A DNA stretch of 22,586 bases from JANLTP01 sp031363055. GTDB lineage: Bacteria > Pseudomonadota > Gammaproteobacteria > Burkholderiales > Burkholderiaceae_E. The translations under genes were made by a program, and so were the position numbers. The notes below the pieces were generated by a model. That model was not told where the DNA came from and did no database searches. It worked only from the letters and a program-made list of their open reading frames with translations. Below are positions 16,166 through 22,586 of this stretch, in pieces (position 1 is the stretch's first letter; each line of letters opens with the position of its first letter). Location of the stretch: assembly GCA_031363055.1 (NCBI GenBank), contig JANLTP010000179.1, forward strand, positions 1 to 22,586. The letters run 5' to 3'.

Positions 16166-16455
16166 CTGATCAGCGCTTTGTAATACGGCTCGACGACACC
16201 CTTGAGCTTGATCAGTATCGGTCGGCCGCGACGATCGATCGCGCGTCCCGCCGCGACCTTGATCCAGGCCTCGCTGACGCAATACTCCTCGACGTCGGAG
16301 CGCTCGCTGCCTTTGAAGCGAATGCCGATGTCGCGGCGCAAGACCGCTTCGTTGTAGTGCGCACTGGCCGGATCGATGCTCAGGCGATCCGGCAGCGCGA
16401 CCGTATTGGGCGTTGCGTCGGTGGCGACGTCGTTGTTCGGGCTGTTGCTGGTCAT
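16156..16455 (-). CDS. DUF3297 family protein
   Basis: This 99-residue protein matches the DUF3297 pattern as I recall it: LPDRLSIDP (21-29), RDIGIRFKGSERSDVEEYC (41-59), SEAWIKVAAG (61-70) and LKGVVEPYY (84-92). No enzymatic motif, membrane helix or signal peptide is present; the protein is small, soluble and of unknown function. The first 20 residues are Asn/Ser/Thr-rich and look disordered. It is convergent with the lactonase gene (10-bp overlap of coding ends) and divergent from the PAS kinase, with 63 bp between the start codons. Confidence 0.88.
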   Translation of the reverse strand: MTSNSPNNDVATDATPNTVALPDRLSIDPASAHYNEAVLRRDIGIRFKGSERSDVEEYCVSEAWIKVAAGRAIDRRGRPILIKLKGVVEPYYKALISQQ

Positions 16456-16518
16456 GGGAAATCCACTGGTCGGGGAAGCGCCGCTATTCTGGCATGTTGC
16501 TTGCCTGCCAGGATGGGC

Positions 16519-17784
16519 ATGACTGTCTCCACCCGACCCGATTCCCCTGCAACCGTAACCGATACCCTGGACCGTACCGCCTCAACGTTCGTGACCACAG
16601 TAGGTTCCAACCGGCTTGATCTCTTGCTTGAATCGACTGGCGAGGGCATTTTTGGCATTGATCTCGAGGGCCGCTGCACCTTTATGAATCGTGCAGCCGC
16701 GCAGATGCTCGGTTGGCGCACCAATCAGGTGCTTGGTCGGAACATGCACTGGCTGATGCACCATTCACATAGCGACGGTCGAGCGTATCCCGAATCCGAA
16801 TGTCCGATCTTTCGCGCGTTTCGCCAGGGTATGCCGTGCCGGATCGACAACGAGGTGCTCTGGCGCGCCGATGGCAGTCTGTTCTGGGCCGAATATTCGA
16901 GCTATCCGATTCTTGAAGCCGGTCAGGTACAAGGGGCGGTGGTCACCTTCGTTGACATTACCGAACGCAAGCAGGCTGAGGAGTTGTTGCGACGAACCAA
17001 CGATCAACTGGAATCGCGGGTCACCGCCCGGACCCGGGAACTGAGTGTTGCGCTGGCGCAGATTCGCGAGTTGGCCAACCATGCCGAAGCGGTTCGCGAG
17101 ACCGAGAGAACCCGGATTGCGCGCGAAATTCACGATGAACTCGGTTCTCTGCTGGTGGCGCTCAAGATGGACGTCAATTGGCTGCAAAAGCGGCTTGACG
17201 ATCGCCCGGCGCTGGCCTGCAAGTGCGTCGGTATGGGTCGCCTGATTGATACCGCCGTCGATAACGTCGGCCGCATCATGACCGATTTGCGCCCGAGTAT
17301 CCTCGATCACCAAGGACTGTGGGCTGCGCTGGAATGGCAGGCGCAAGAGTTCATCGAAGGCTCGGAACTCAGCGCCGACTTGCGGGTCAATGTTGCGGCG
17401 GGCCTGGCCCCGCCTGGCAGTATTGAGGGCGAACGATGGGCGATTGCCGTGTTCCGAATCTTTCAGGAGATGCTGTCGAACGTCGCGCGCCATTCCAGGG
17501 CCGGCCATGTGCGTATTCGCATCCTGATTGACGAGCCGATGTTACTGATCGAAGTGTCCGATGATGGCATCGGTGCCCCGGCCAAGGCGCTGCACGATCC
17601 GCGCAGTTACGGCGTCCTCGGCATGCGCGAGCGTGCCGCCCACTTTGGTGGCCGCCTGTCCATCACCAGCACTGAAGGCCAGGGTACGACGGTTCGACTG
17701 ATCATGCCACTCGATCTGAACTTGCCACTCGACCTGGATTTGCCGCTCCTGAACTTGCCGCTCGACCAGGGCCTGCCCCGATGA
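16519..17784 (+). CDS. cytoplasmic PAS-domain sensor histidine kinase (NarL-partner, HisKA_3 type)
   Basis: The 421-residue protein has no membrane helix. An N-terminal PAS domain (about 32-150, GEGIFGIDLEGRCTFMNRAAAQMLGW) contains a Cys/His-bearing loop (HHSHSDGRAYPESECP, 81-96). A coiled-coil linker (about 150-195) leads to a HisKA_3 dimerisation domain with phospho-acceptor H205 (IAREIHDELGS). The ATPase domain has FQEMLSNVARHS, DDGIG and GVLGMRERA. The ATG at 16519 is chosen because AGGA lies just upstream; the ATG at 16513 is also possible. Residues 398-421 form an unusual Leu/Asp/Pro repeat tail. It overlaps the response regulator start as ATGA and lies upstream of the cyanate operon. 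The signal is unknown. Confidence 0.92.
   Translation: MTVSTRPDSPATVTDTLDRTASTFVTTVGSNRLDLLLESTGEGIFGIDLEGRCTFMNRAAAQMLGWRTNQVLGRNMHWLMHHSHSDGRAYPESECPIFRAFRQGMPCRIDNEVLWRADGSLFWAEYSSYPILEAGQVQGAVVTFVDITERKQAEELLRRTNDQLESRVTARTRELSVALAQIRELANHAEAVRETERTRIAREIHDELGSLLVALKMDVNWLQKRLDDRPALACKCVGMGRLIDTAVDNVGRIMTDLRPSILDHQGLWAALEWQAQEFIEGSELSADLRVNVAAGLAPPGSIEGERWAIAVFRIFQEMLSNVARHSRAGHVRIRILIDEPMLLIEVSDDGIGAPAKALHDPRSYGVLGMRERAAHFGGRLSITSTEGQGTTVRLIMPLDLNLPLDLDLPLLNLPLDQGLPR
17710..17778 (+). repeat. degenerate 18-bp tandem repeat in the kinase 3' end
   Basis: Four degenerate units lie at 17710-17727, 17728-17745, 17746-17760 (15 bp) and 17761-17778. They share the pattern ctcgayctgraytygccr. 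They stay in frame and encode LDLNLP, LDLDLP, LLNLP and LDQGLP after the last conserved strand of the ATPase domain. This suggests replication slippage at the end of the gene. Confidence 0.7.
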
Positions 17785-18416
17785 TTCGCGTGCTGGTCTG
17801 TGATGATCACTTGATCGTGCGTCAGGGCATCAAGCAAATCCTCGCCGATGCGCCTGATCTGGAGATCGCTGGCGAGGCCGCCAACGGGCCAGAAGCGCTG
17901 GCGCGGGTGCGAGCCGGCGGCATCGATGTCTTGCTGCTCGACATCGCCATGCCGCAGCGCGATGGCCTCGACGTTTTGAAGGCCGCCAAGTCCGAGCACC
18001 CGAAACTGGCAGTGTTGATGCTGAGTACTTATCCGGATCGCCAGTATGCGCTGCGCAGCCTGAAGCTCGGTGCGTCCGGCTACCTGAACAAAAGCGCCGA
18101 CTCGGAGCAAATGATTGCCGCCATTCGCAAGGTTGCTCAGGGTGGCCTCTTTATCACGCCTGCAGTCGCCGAGCTTTTGGCCGGTTCGATTGGCGCGGGC
18201 AGCAATCGTCCGACCCATGAAGCGCTGTCGCATCGCGAATATCAGGTGTTCATGTTGCTGGCCGCCGGCCGCAGTGTCAGCGAGATCGCCGAGTGTCTGG
18301 TGCTCTCCTCGAATACGGTCAGCACCTACCGCGCCCGAATACTTGAGAAGACCGGCACGCGCAATGACGTCGAGATTGCACTCTACGCCGTTCAGCAAGA
18401 CCTGCGCGCGGCGTGA
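17781..18416 (+). CDS. two-component response regulator, NarL/FixJ (LuxR-HTH) family
   Basis: The 211-residue protein has a receiver domain with D8/D9, phospho-acceptor D54 (LLLDIAMPQRDG), S82 and K104. A C-terminal LuxR-type helix-turn-helix follows (about 148-205): LSHREYQVFMLLAAGRS, SEIAECLVLSSNTVSTYR and ILEKTG. Its ATG overlaps the kinase TGA (ATGA, 17781-17784), so the two are a coupled pair. The next gene, the cyanate-type binding protein, starts 117 bp downstream on the same strand. This makes the cyn operon a natural candidate target, though not a proven one. Confidence 0.95.
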   Translation: MIRVLVCDDHLIVRQGIKQILADAPDLEIAGEAANGPEALARVRAGGIDVLLLDIAMPQRDGLDVLKAAKSEHPKLAVLMLSTYPDRQYALRSLKLGASGYLNKSADSEQMIAAIRKVAQGGLFITPAVAELLAGSIGAGSNRPTHEALSHREYQVFMLLAAGRSVSEIAECLVLSSNTVSTYRARILEKTGTRNDVEIALYAVQQDLRAA

Positions 18417-18432
18417 TCTCGAACCGATGACT

Positions 18433-18460
18433 TTGCGCAATTTGTAGTGCCAGCCCTACA
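18433..18460. promoter_or_regulatory. candidate operator upstream of the cyanate operon
   Basis: In the 117-bp gap before the binding-protein gene, TGTAG (18443-18447) and CTACA (18456-18460) form an inverted repeat with an 8-bp spacer. Directly before it is the 8-bp palindrome TTGCGCAA (18433-18440). Dimeric LuxR/NarL-type regulators bind such split repeats. No convincing -35/-10 pair was found. The sites are seen; their function is inferred. Confidence 0.4.
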
Positions 18461-18533
18461 TCCGAATCACGGCCGCAACTATGGCGTCCTGTCGATGCAG
18501 ATCTTATCCTCGACTTGAATCTGGAGTGTGTTC

Positions 18534-20003
18534 ATGAAACCTGAAAATCAGGCACCCGCGACCCAATCGGTGGCTGCGGCCTACGATCCCTACGACGCCG
18601 ACCGTCCCTTGATGTTGCGCTGTGCTTGTGGCCAGGATCACGCGCCTCGCTCGCATCAGCCGGCCGCACATCAGCCGGCCGCACATCAGTCGATGTCACA
18701 TCAGCCGTTGGCGCGGAGCAGCCCTGCAGCGATCGATGCCGAACGGATGTCGCGCGAATTCATCGAGGCCAGTCTGGTCAAGGCGCTGTTTCCGCAAGAG
18801 CGCGTACGGCGGGCCTTCATGAAAGCGGTCGGTCGACGCGGCGCGATGGCGGCGATTGCCAGCGTGGTACCGCTCGCTTCGCTGCAAGCCATGGCACAGG
18901 AAAAGAAGGCGCCCGAAAAAAAGGATCTGAAGGTCGGCTTTATTGCGATTGCCTGTGCAACGCCACTGATCATGGCCGACCCGCTGGGCTTTTACAAGGC
19001 GCAGGGCCTGAATGTGCAATTGATGAAGACCGCCGGATGGGCGCTGATTCGCGACAAGATGCTGAACAAGGAGCATGACGCCTCGCATTTTTTGAGCCCC
19101 ATGCCGCTGGCTATTTCCATGGGTCTGGGCTCGACCCAGGTTCCCATGAACGTGGCAACCATCCAGAACACCAACGGTCAGGCAATCACCTTGCATTTGA
19201 AGCACAAGGAGCGGCGCGATCCGAAGAGCTGGAAGGGCTTCAAGTTCGCCATTCCATTCGAATACAGCATGCATAATTTTCTGCTGCGCTATTACCTGGC
19301 CGAGGCCGGTGTGAACCCGGACACCGATGTGCAGTTGCGCGTCACGCCACCGCCGGAGATGGTCGCGAACTTGCGGGCCGGCAACATCGACGGATTCCTT
19401 GGGCCTGACCCGTTTAATCAGCGTGCGGTCTATGACGAGGTCGGATTCATTCATCTGCTGTCGAAAGAAATCTGGGATGGACACCCGTGTTGCGCGTTCG
19501 GTGTCAGTGATGAATTCATCAAACAGAACCCGGCGACCTATGCGGCATTGTATCGCTCGGTACTGACTGCCTCGGCCATGGCGCGGGACCCTAAAAATCG
19601 CGAATTGATTGCCAAGGTGATCAGCCCGGCAGCGTACTTGAATCAGCCCGAGACGGTGCTGACGCAAGTCTTGACCGGCAAGTTTGCGGACGGACTCGGC
19701 GGCGTCAAGAACGTGCCGGATCGCGCCGATTTTGACCCGGTACCGTGGCAAAGCATGGCGGTCTGGATGCTCACACAAATGAAGCGTTGGGGTTATGTGA
19801 AGGGCGACATCAACTATCGTCAAATCGCCGAAGAGGTGTTTCTGATGACCGACGCACGCAAGTTCATGGGCGAGTTGGGGCAAAAGGTGCCAGGTAGTGG
19901 TGCTGCAGCGTACCCGAAATACAAGATCATGGGTCGTGAGTTCGACCCGGCGAAGGCCGACGAATACGCGAAGAGCTTTGCCATCAACAAGATCGCGGGT
20001 TGA
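18534..20003 (+). CDS. cynA: ABC transporter substrate-binding protein, NrtA/CmpA family (probable cyanate binding)
   Basis: The 489-residue protein belongs to the nitrate/bicarbonate/cyanate binding family (KVGFIAIACATPLIMADPLGFYKAQGL, NLRAGNIDGFLGPDPFNQRAV). Because cyanase is encoded at the operon end, cyanate is the likely ligand, as in cynABDS of cyanobacteria. A twin-arginine signal (RRAFMK, 92-97; hydrophobic 103-118; likely cleavage after AMA, 119-121) sends it folded to the periplasm. Before it lies an unusually long N-region of about 90 residues, with CACG (30-33) and a His repeat (HQPAA HQPAA HQSMS HQPLA, 41-60). The ATG at 18534 has GGAG 7 bp upstream; the GTG 6 bp earlier is less likely. 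It does not look like a lipoprotein. Confidence 0.85.
   Translation: MKPENQAPATQSVAAAYDPYDADRPLMLRCACGQDHAPRSHQPAAHQPAAHQSMSHQPLARSSPAAIDAERMSREFIEASLVKALFPQERVRRAFMKAVGRRGAMAAIASVVPLASLQAMAQEKKAPEKKDLKVGFIAIACATPLIMADPLGFYKAQGLNVQLMKTAGWALIRDKMLNKEHDASHFLSPMPLAISMGLGSTQVPMNVATIQNTNGQAITLHLKHKERRDPKSWKGFKFAIPFEYSMHNFLLRYYLAEAGVNPDTDVQLRVTPPPEMVANLRAGNIDGFLGPDPFNQRAVYDEVGFIHLLSKEIWDGHPCCAFGVSDEFIKQNPATYAALYRSVLTASAMARDPKNRELIAKVISPAAYLNQPETVLTQVLTGKFADGLGGVKNVPDRADFDPVPWQSMAVWMLTQMKRWGYVKGDINYRQIAEEVFLMTDARKFMGELGQKVPGSGAAAYPKYKIMGREFDPAKADEYAKSFAINKIAG
18654..18712 (+). repeat. 15-bp tandem repeat coding a His-rich segment
   Basis: CATCAGCCGGCCGCA occurs twice exactly (18654-18668, 18669-18683). 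Two diverged copies follow at 18684-18698 and from 18699. Each unit encodes a pentad beginning HQ, giving histidines every five residues at positions 41, 46, 51 and 56 of the binding-protein precursor. The whole repeat lies before the Tat signal. Confidence 0.85.
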
Positions 20004-20007
20004 TGGT

Positions 20008-20892
20008 TTGAATTCGCCCAACAGTTTGACGCTGAAGGCGGCGCTTTTATCAGCGCTGCTGCTGGCCGCTCTGTTGGCCATCTGGCATGTGGCGACACTG
20101 CCCAAGCCGGTTGTGGTCAGCACCGCCACGCTGACGCCCGAGCAGGTTGAATACGATAAGCTCATGGGTAAGGATACGGGCGGCAGCGCCCGCCCGGCCG
20201 CACAAAAGAGCGACGGATTCCCGACCCTGGCGCAAATGGCCGAAGCTGCTCGACGCAATCTCGAGCGGCCGTTTTACGATAACGGACCAAACGACAAGGG
20301 CATCGGCATACAGCTCGCTCATTCGCTGTTGCGGGTAGCGCTGGGCTTTGGCATTGCAGCACTGGTGGCGATTCCGCTGGGCTTTGTGATTGGCATGAGT
20401 CCGCTGCTGTACAAGGCGCTGGACCCGTTCATTCAGGTTCTAAAGCCGATCTCGCCACTGGCCTGGATGCCGCTGGCGCTCTACACCATCAAAGACTCGT
20501 CGATCTCCGGCATTTTTGTGATCTTCATTTGTTCGGTCTGGCCGATGCTGATCAATACCGCCTTCGGAGTTGCCAGTGTGCGACGTGAATGGCTCAATGT
20601 CGCCAAGACCCTGGAAGTCAGGCCCCTGCGCCGAGCCTTTGAGGTGATCTTGCCGGCGGCGGCACCGACTATTCTGACCGGCATGCGCATCAGCATGGGC
20701 ATCGCCTGGTTGGTGATCGTCGCAGCCGAGATGCTGGTCGGAGGCACCGGTATTGGTTACTTCGTCTGGAACGAATGGAACAATCTGTCGCTGACCAATG
20801 TGATCTTCGCGATCCTGGTGATCGGTGTGGTGGGCATGTTGCTCGATCTGATGTTCGCGCGGTTGCAGAAGTCAGTTACCTATGTCGACTGA
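20008..20892 (+). CDS. cynB: ABC transporter permease, NrtB/CmpB family (probable cyanate)
   Basis: This inner-membrane permease has an N-terminal helix (about 9-30), a hydrophilic periplasmic segment (about 31-100), then a core of five or so helices. The EAA-type loop reads VAKTLEVRPLRRAFEVILPAAAP (198-220), which docks on the ATPase. The start is uncertain. The binding-protein stop TGA (20001-20003) overlaps an ATG (20003) that stops after two codons at 20009-20011. The first usable in-frame start is the TTG at 20008, giving 294 residues. Either TTG is used, or one T is missing from a TTT run, in which case that ATG would be in frame. A longer open frame reaches back into the binding-protein gene but is not protein-like. 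The 3' end overlaps the ATPase gene by 11 bp. Confidence 0.85.
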   Translation: MNSPNSLTLKAALLSALLLAALLAIWHVATLPKPVVVSTATLTPEQVEYDKLMGKDTGGSARPAAQKSDGFPTLAQMAEAARRNLERPFYDNGPNDKGIGIQLAHSLLRVALGFGIAALVAIPLGFVIGMSPLLYKALDPFIQVLKPISPLAWMPLALYTIKDSSISGIFVIFICSVWPMLINTAFGVASVRREWLNVAKTLEVRPLRRAFEVILPAAAPTILTGMRISMGIAWLVIVAAEMLVGGTGIGYFVWNEWNNLSLTNVIFAILVIGVVGMLLDLMFARLQKSVTYVD

Positions 20893-21763
20893 AGGCTCGG
20901 GTTCGGAGCGACCGTTCCTGCAGGTGCAGGGCCTGGCGAAACGATTTCCAGGCGCAGCCGACCCGGTGTTCGATGGCGTGAACTTCCAGATGTCGCGCGG
21001 CGAGTTCGTCTGCATCATCGGTCACTCGGGTTGCGGCAAGACCACGATCCTAAATGTGCTGGCCGGGCTCGACGAGGCCAGCGCTGGCCTGGTGTTGATG
21101 GATAACCGCGAGGTAGCTGGGCCCAGTCTCGAGCGCGGTGTCGTCTTTCAGGGACATGCGCTGATGCCCTGGCTCACGGTGCGCAAGAACATCGGCTTTG
21201 CGGTGCGCAGCAAATGGCCGGACTGGAACAAGCAACAGGTCAACGAGCAGGTCGAGAAGTACGTGCGTCTGGTGGGTCTGGCCGAGGCCATCGACAAGAA
21301 GCCGTCGCAACTTTCGGGCGGCATGAAGCAGCGGGTTGGTATCGCTCGGGCCTTTGCCATCGAACCGAAGATGCTGTTGCTCGATGAGCCGTTCGGCGCG
21401 CTCGATGCACTGACGCGCGGCACCATTCAGGACGAGTTACTGAAGATTTGCTCCGAGACCCGGCAAACGGTGTTCATGATCACGCACGATGTCGATGAAG
21501 CGATTCTGCTAGCCGATACGATCTTGCTGATGAGCAATGGCCCGCAGGCGCGGATCGCCGAACGGGTGCGAAATCCGCTGCCGCCGCGCAGCCAGGGCGG
21601 TCGGCAACGCGCGACCTTGCATCACGATCCGCTGTTCTACCCCGTGCGCAACCACCTGGTCGACTTTCTGGTGGTGCGCTCCAAAAATCTTTCCCATGGC
21701 CGGGCGCCCGAACACCCGCCCGAGATTCATCCCAAACCACTCACCGAGGAGATTCATACATGA
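20882..21763 (+). CDS. cynD: ABC transporter ATP-binding protein, NrtD/CmpD family (probable cyanate)
   Basis: This 293-residue ATPase powers the permease. Walker A is GHSGCGKTT (47-55), the Q-loop is Q90, the signature is LSGGM (144-148), Walker B is LLLDEP (165-170), and the switch histidine is H202. The C-terminal part (about 222-293) carries RATLHHDPLFYPVRNHLVDFLVVRS-like sequence, the usual NrtD-type tail, then a His/Pro-rich end. It has no extra solute-binding domain, so it is NrtD-like rather than NrtC-like. The start overlaps the permease by 11 bp. The stop overlaps the cynS ATG (ATGA, 21760-21763), so the transporter and cyanase are translated in coupled fashion. Confidence 0.9.
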   Translation: MSTEGSGSERPFLQVQGLAKRFPGAADPVFDGVNFQMSRGEFVCIIGHSGCGKTTILNVLAGLDEASAGLVLMDNREVAGPSLERGVVFQGHALMPWLTVRKNIGFAVRSKWPDWNKQQVNEQVEKYVRLVGLAEAIDKKPSQLSGGMKQRVGIARAFAIEPKMLLLDEPFGALDALTRGTIQDELLKICSETRQTVFMITHDVDEAILLADTILLMSNGPQARIAERVRNPLPPRSQGGRQRATLHHDPLFYPVRNHLVDFLVVRSKNLSHGRAPEHPPEIHPKPLTEEIHT

Positions 21764-22203
21764 GCCGTTTAGACGTTACCGAAAAAATCATTGCCACCAA
21801 AGTCGCCAAGGGCCTGAAGTGGGCCGATGTCGCCAAGAAGGTCGGCAAAAGCAAAGAGTGGGTCACTGCGGCTTGCCTGGGGCAAATGACTTTGAACGCC
21901 GAACAAGCCACCACAGTTGCGAAAATTTTCGGATTGAGTGCGGAAGAAAAGAAATGGCTGATGGTCGTGCCGTACAAAGGCTCCTTGCCAACGTCGGTGC
22001 CAACCGATCCGCTCATCTATCGCTTTTACGAACTGGTCAGTGTGTACGGAACGACCTTCAAGGAGTTGATTCACGAGGAGTTCGGCGACGGCATCATGAG
22101 CGCGATCGACTTCAAGATGGATCTGACCCGCGAGCCCGATCCGAAAGGTGATCGTGTCTCGATCACCATGTCCGGTAAGTATCTCGAATACAAGACCTAC
22201 TGA
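21760..22203 (+). CDS. cynS: cyanate hydratase (cyanase)
   Basis: Cyanase decomposes cyanate with bicarbonate to carbamate, which yields ammonia and CO2. The 147-residue protein has the N-terminal helix bundle with WADVAKKVGKSKEWVTAACLGQ. The C-terminal catalytic domain has all three active-site residues: R88 and E91 in MYRFYE-like IYRFYE, and S114 in FGDGIMSAIDF. Their spacing (3 and 23) equals that of R96, E99 and S122 in E. coli. GKYLEYKTY closes the protein as usual. A good GAGGAG ribosome site precedes the ATG, which overlaps the ATPase stop. No carbonic anhydrase gene (cynT) lies in the visible operon, so bicarbonate must come from elsewhere. Confidence 0.97.
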   Translation: MSRLDVTEKIIATKVAKGLKWADVAKKVGKSKEWVTAACLGQMTLNAEQATTVAKIFGLSAEEKKWLMVVPYKGSLPTSVPTDPLIYRFYELVSVYGTTFKELIHEEFGDGIMSAIDFKMDLTREPDPKGDRVSITMSGKYLEYKTY

Positions 22204-22207
22204 TCAT

Positions 22208-22586
22208 ATGGACGATCCGAAACCACCGCTGCCGCCGTTCACCACCGCAACCGCTGTCCAGAAAGTCAGGATAGCCGAAGACGCCTGGAACTCGCGCGAT
22301 CCGGATCGCGTCCTACTGGTCTATACACTCGATACACGCTGGCGCAATCGTGCCGAATTTCCGGTCGGGCGCGAAGCGGTGCGCCAGTTTTTGCAGCGCA
22401 AATGGGCGAGCGAGCTCGAGTATCGTTTGATCAAGGAACTTTGGGCGTGCACCGACAATAGGATTGCCGTGCGCTTTGCCTACGAATGGCATGACGATTC
22501 CGGGCACTGGATGCGCAGCTACGGCAACGAGAACTGGGAGTTCAACGACGCCGGTTATATGATGCGGCGTTTTGCGAGCATCAACG
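22208..22586 (+). CDS. DUF1348 family protein (SnoaL/NTF2-like fold), truncated by window end
   Basis: Reading from the ATG at 22208 gives 126 codons with no stop. The peptide begins MDDPKPPLPPFTTATAVQKV and contains AEDAWNSRDPDRVLLVYT, WRNRAEFPVGREAV, FLQRKWASELEYRLIKELW, RIAVRFAYEWHDDSGHWMRSYGNE and WEFNDAGYMMRR. These match the DUF1348 family as I recall it, small cone-shaped NTF2-like proteins without a known reaction. The family is about 150 residues, so only a short C-terminus is missing. It starts 4 bp after the cynS stop, so it is very likely in the same transcript. A role in cyanate metabolism is suggested by position only. Confidence 0.87.
   Translation, partial: MDDPKPPLPPFTTATAVQKVRIAEDAWNSRDPDRVLLVYTLDTRWRNRAEFPVGREAVRQFLQRKWASELEYRLIKELWACTDNRIAVRFAYEWHDDSGHWMRSYGNENWEFNDAGYMMRRFASIN

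Noticed and set aside
15964..16518. Long N-terminal extension of the PAS kinase
   Set aside because: It overlaps the lactonase end and the DUF3297 gene and is not protein-like before the ATG at 16519.
18654..18712. Possible CRISPR-like array
   Set aside because: The units are 15 bp, contiguous without spacers, and in frame within a gene. It is a coding tandem repeat.
18696..20258. Minus-strand open frame of 520 codons across the binding-protein and permease genes
   Set aside because: It runs through two real genes on the other strand and has no domain-like sequence.

Overview
The window reads as a chromosomal segment of a GC-rich proteobacterium, most likely a betaproteobacterium close to Burkholderiales. 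This rests on recalled protein similarity and gene order (hemE next to priA, rep near a membrane-anchored double cytochrome c5, an NrtA-type binding protein with an N-terminal CACG motif), not on any search. Genes are tightly packed. I see no insertion sequence, prophage or CRISPR array.

Region 1 (1-7883). A divergent, truncated MBL-fold hydrolase gene faces hemE (uroporphyrinogen decarboxylase). A 318-bp gap follows, holding two consensus DnaA boxes around an AT-rich stretch. Then come three helicase genes on the plus strand: priA, rep and recQ. Between rep and recQ lies a triplicated 20-bp unit that makes two 7-codon mini-ORFs, joined to each other and to recQ by ATGA overlaps.

Region 2 (7923-9240). 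A membrane-anchored dihaem cytochrome c lies convergent to recQ, followed by tRNA-Arg(CCG) and a strong bidirectional terminator.

Region 3 (9240-15118, minus strand). An OmpR-type response regulator and its histidine kinase (ATGA overlap) are followed by acs (acetyl-CoA synthetase) and an MHS-family MFS symporter. This looks like a carboxylate uptake and activation block. A perfect inverted repeat sits just upstream of the acs ribosome binding site.

Region 4 (15221-16455). An SMP-30/gluconolactonase-family gene converges on, and overlaps by 10 bp, a small DUF3297 gene.

Region 5 (16519-22586, plus strand). A cytoplasmic PAS histidine kinase and a NarL-type response regulator (ATGA overlap) precede a cyanate-use operon: Tat-exported NrtA/CmpA-type binding protein, permease, ATPase and cyanase (cynS). 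A DUF1348 (SnoaL/NTF2-like) gene follows and runs off the end. Imported cyanate would be decomposed with bicarbonate to ammonia and CO2, giving a nitrogen source and detoxification. Control of the operon by the adjacent two-component pair is my inference.
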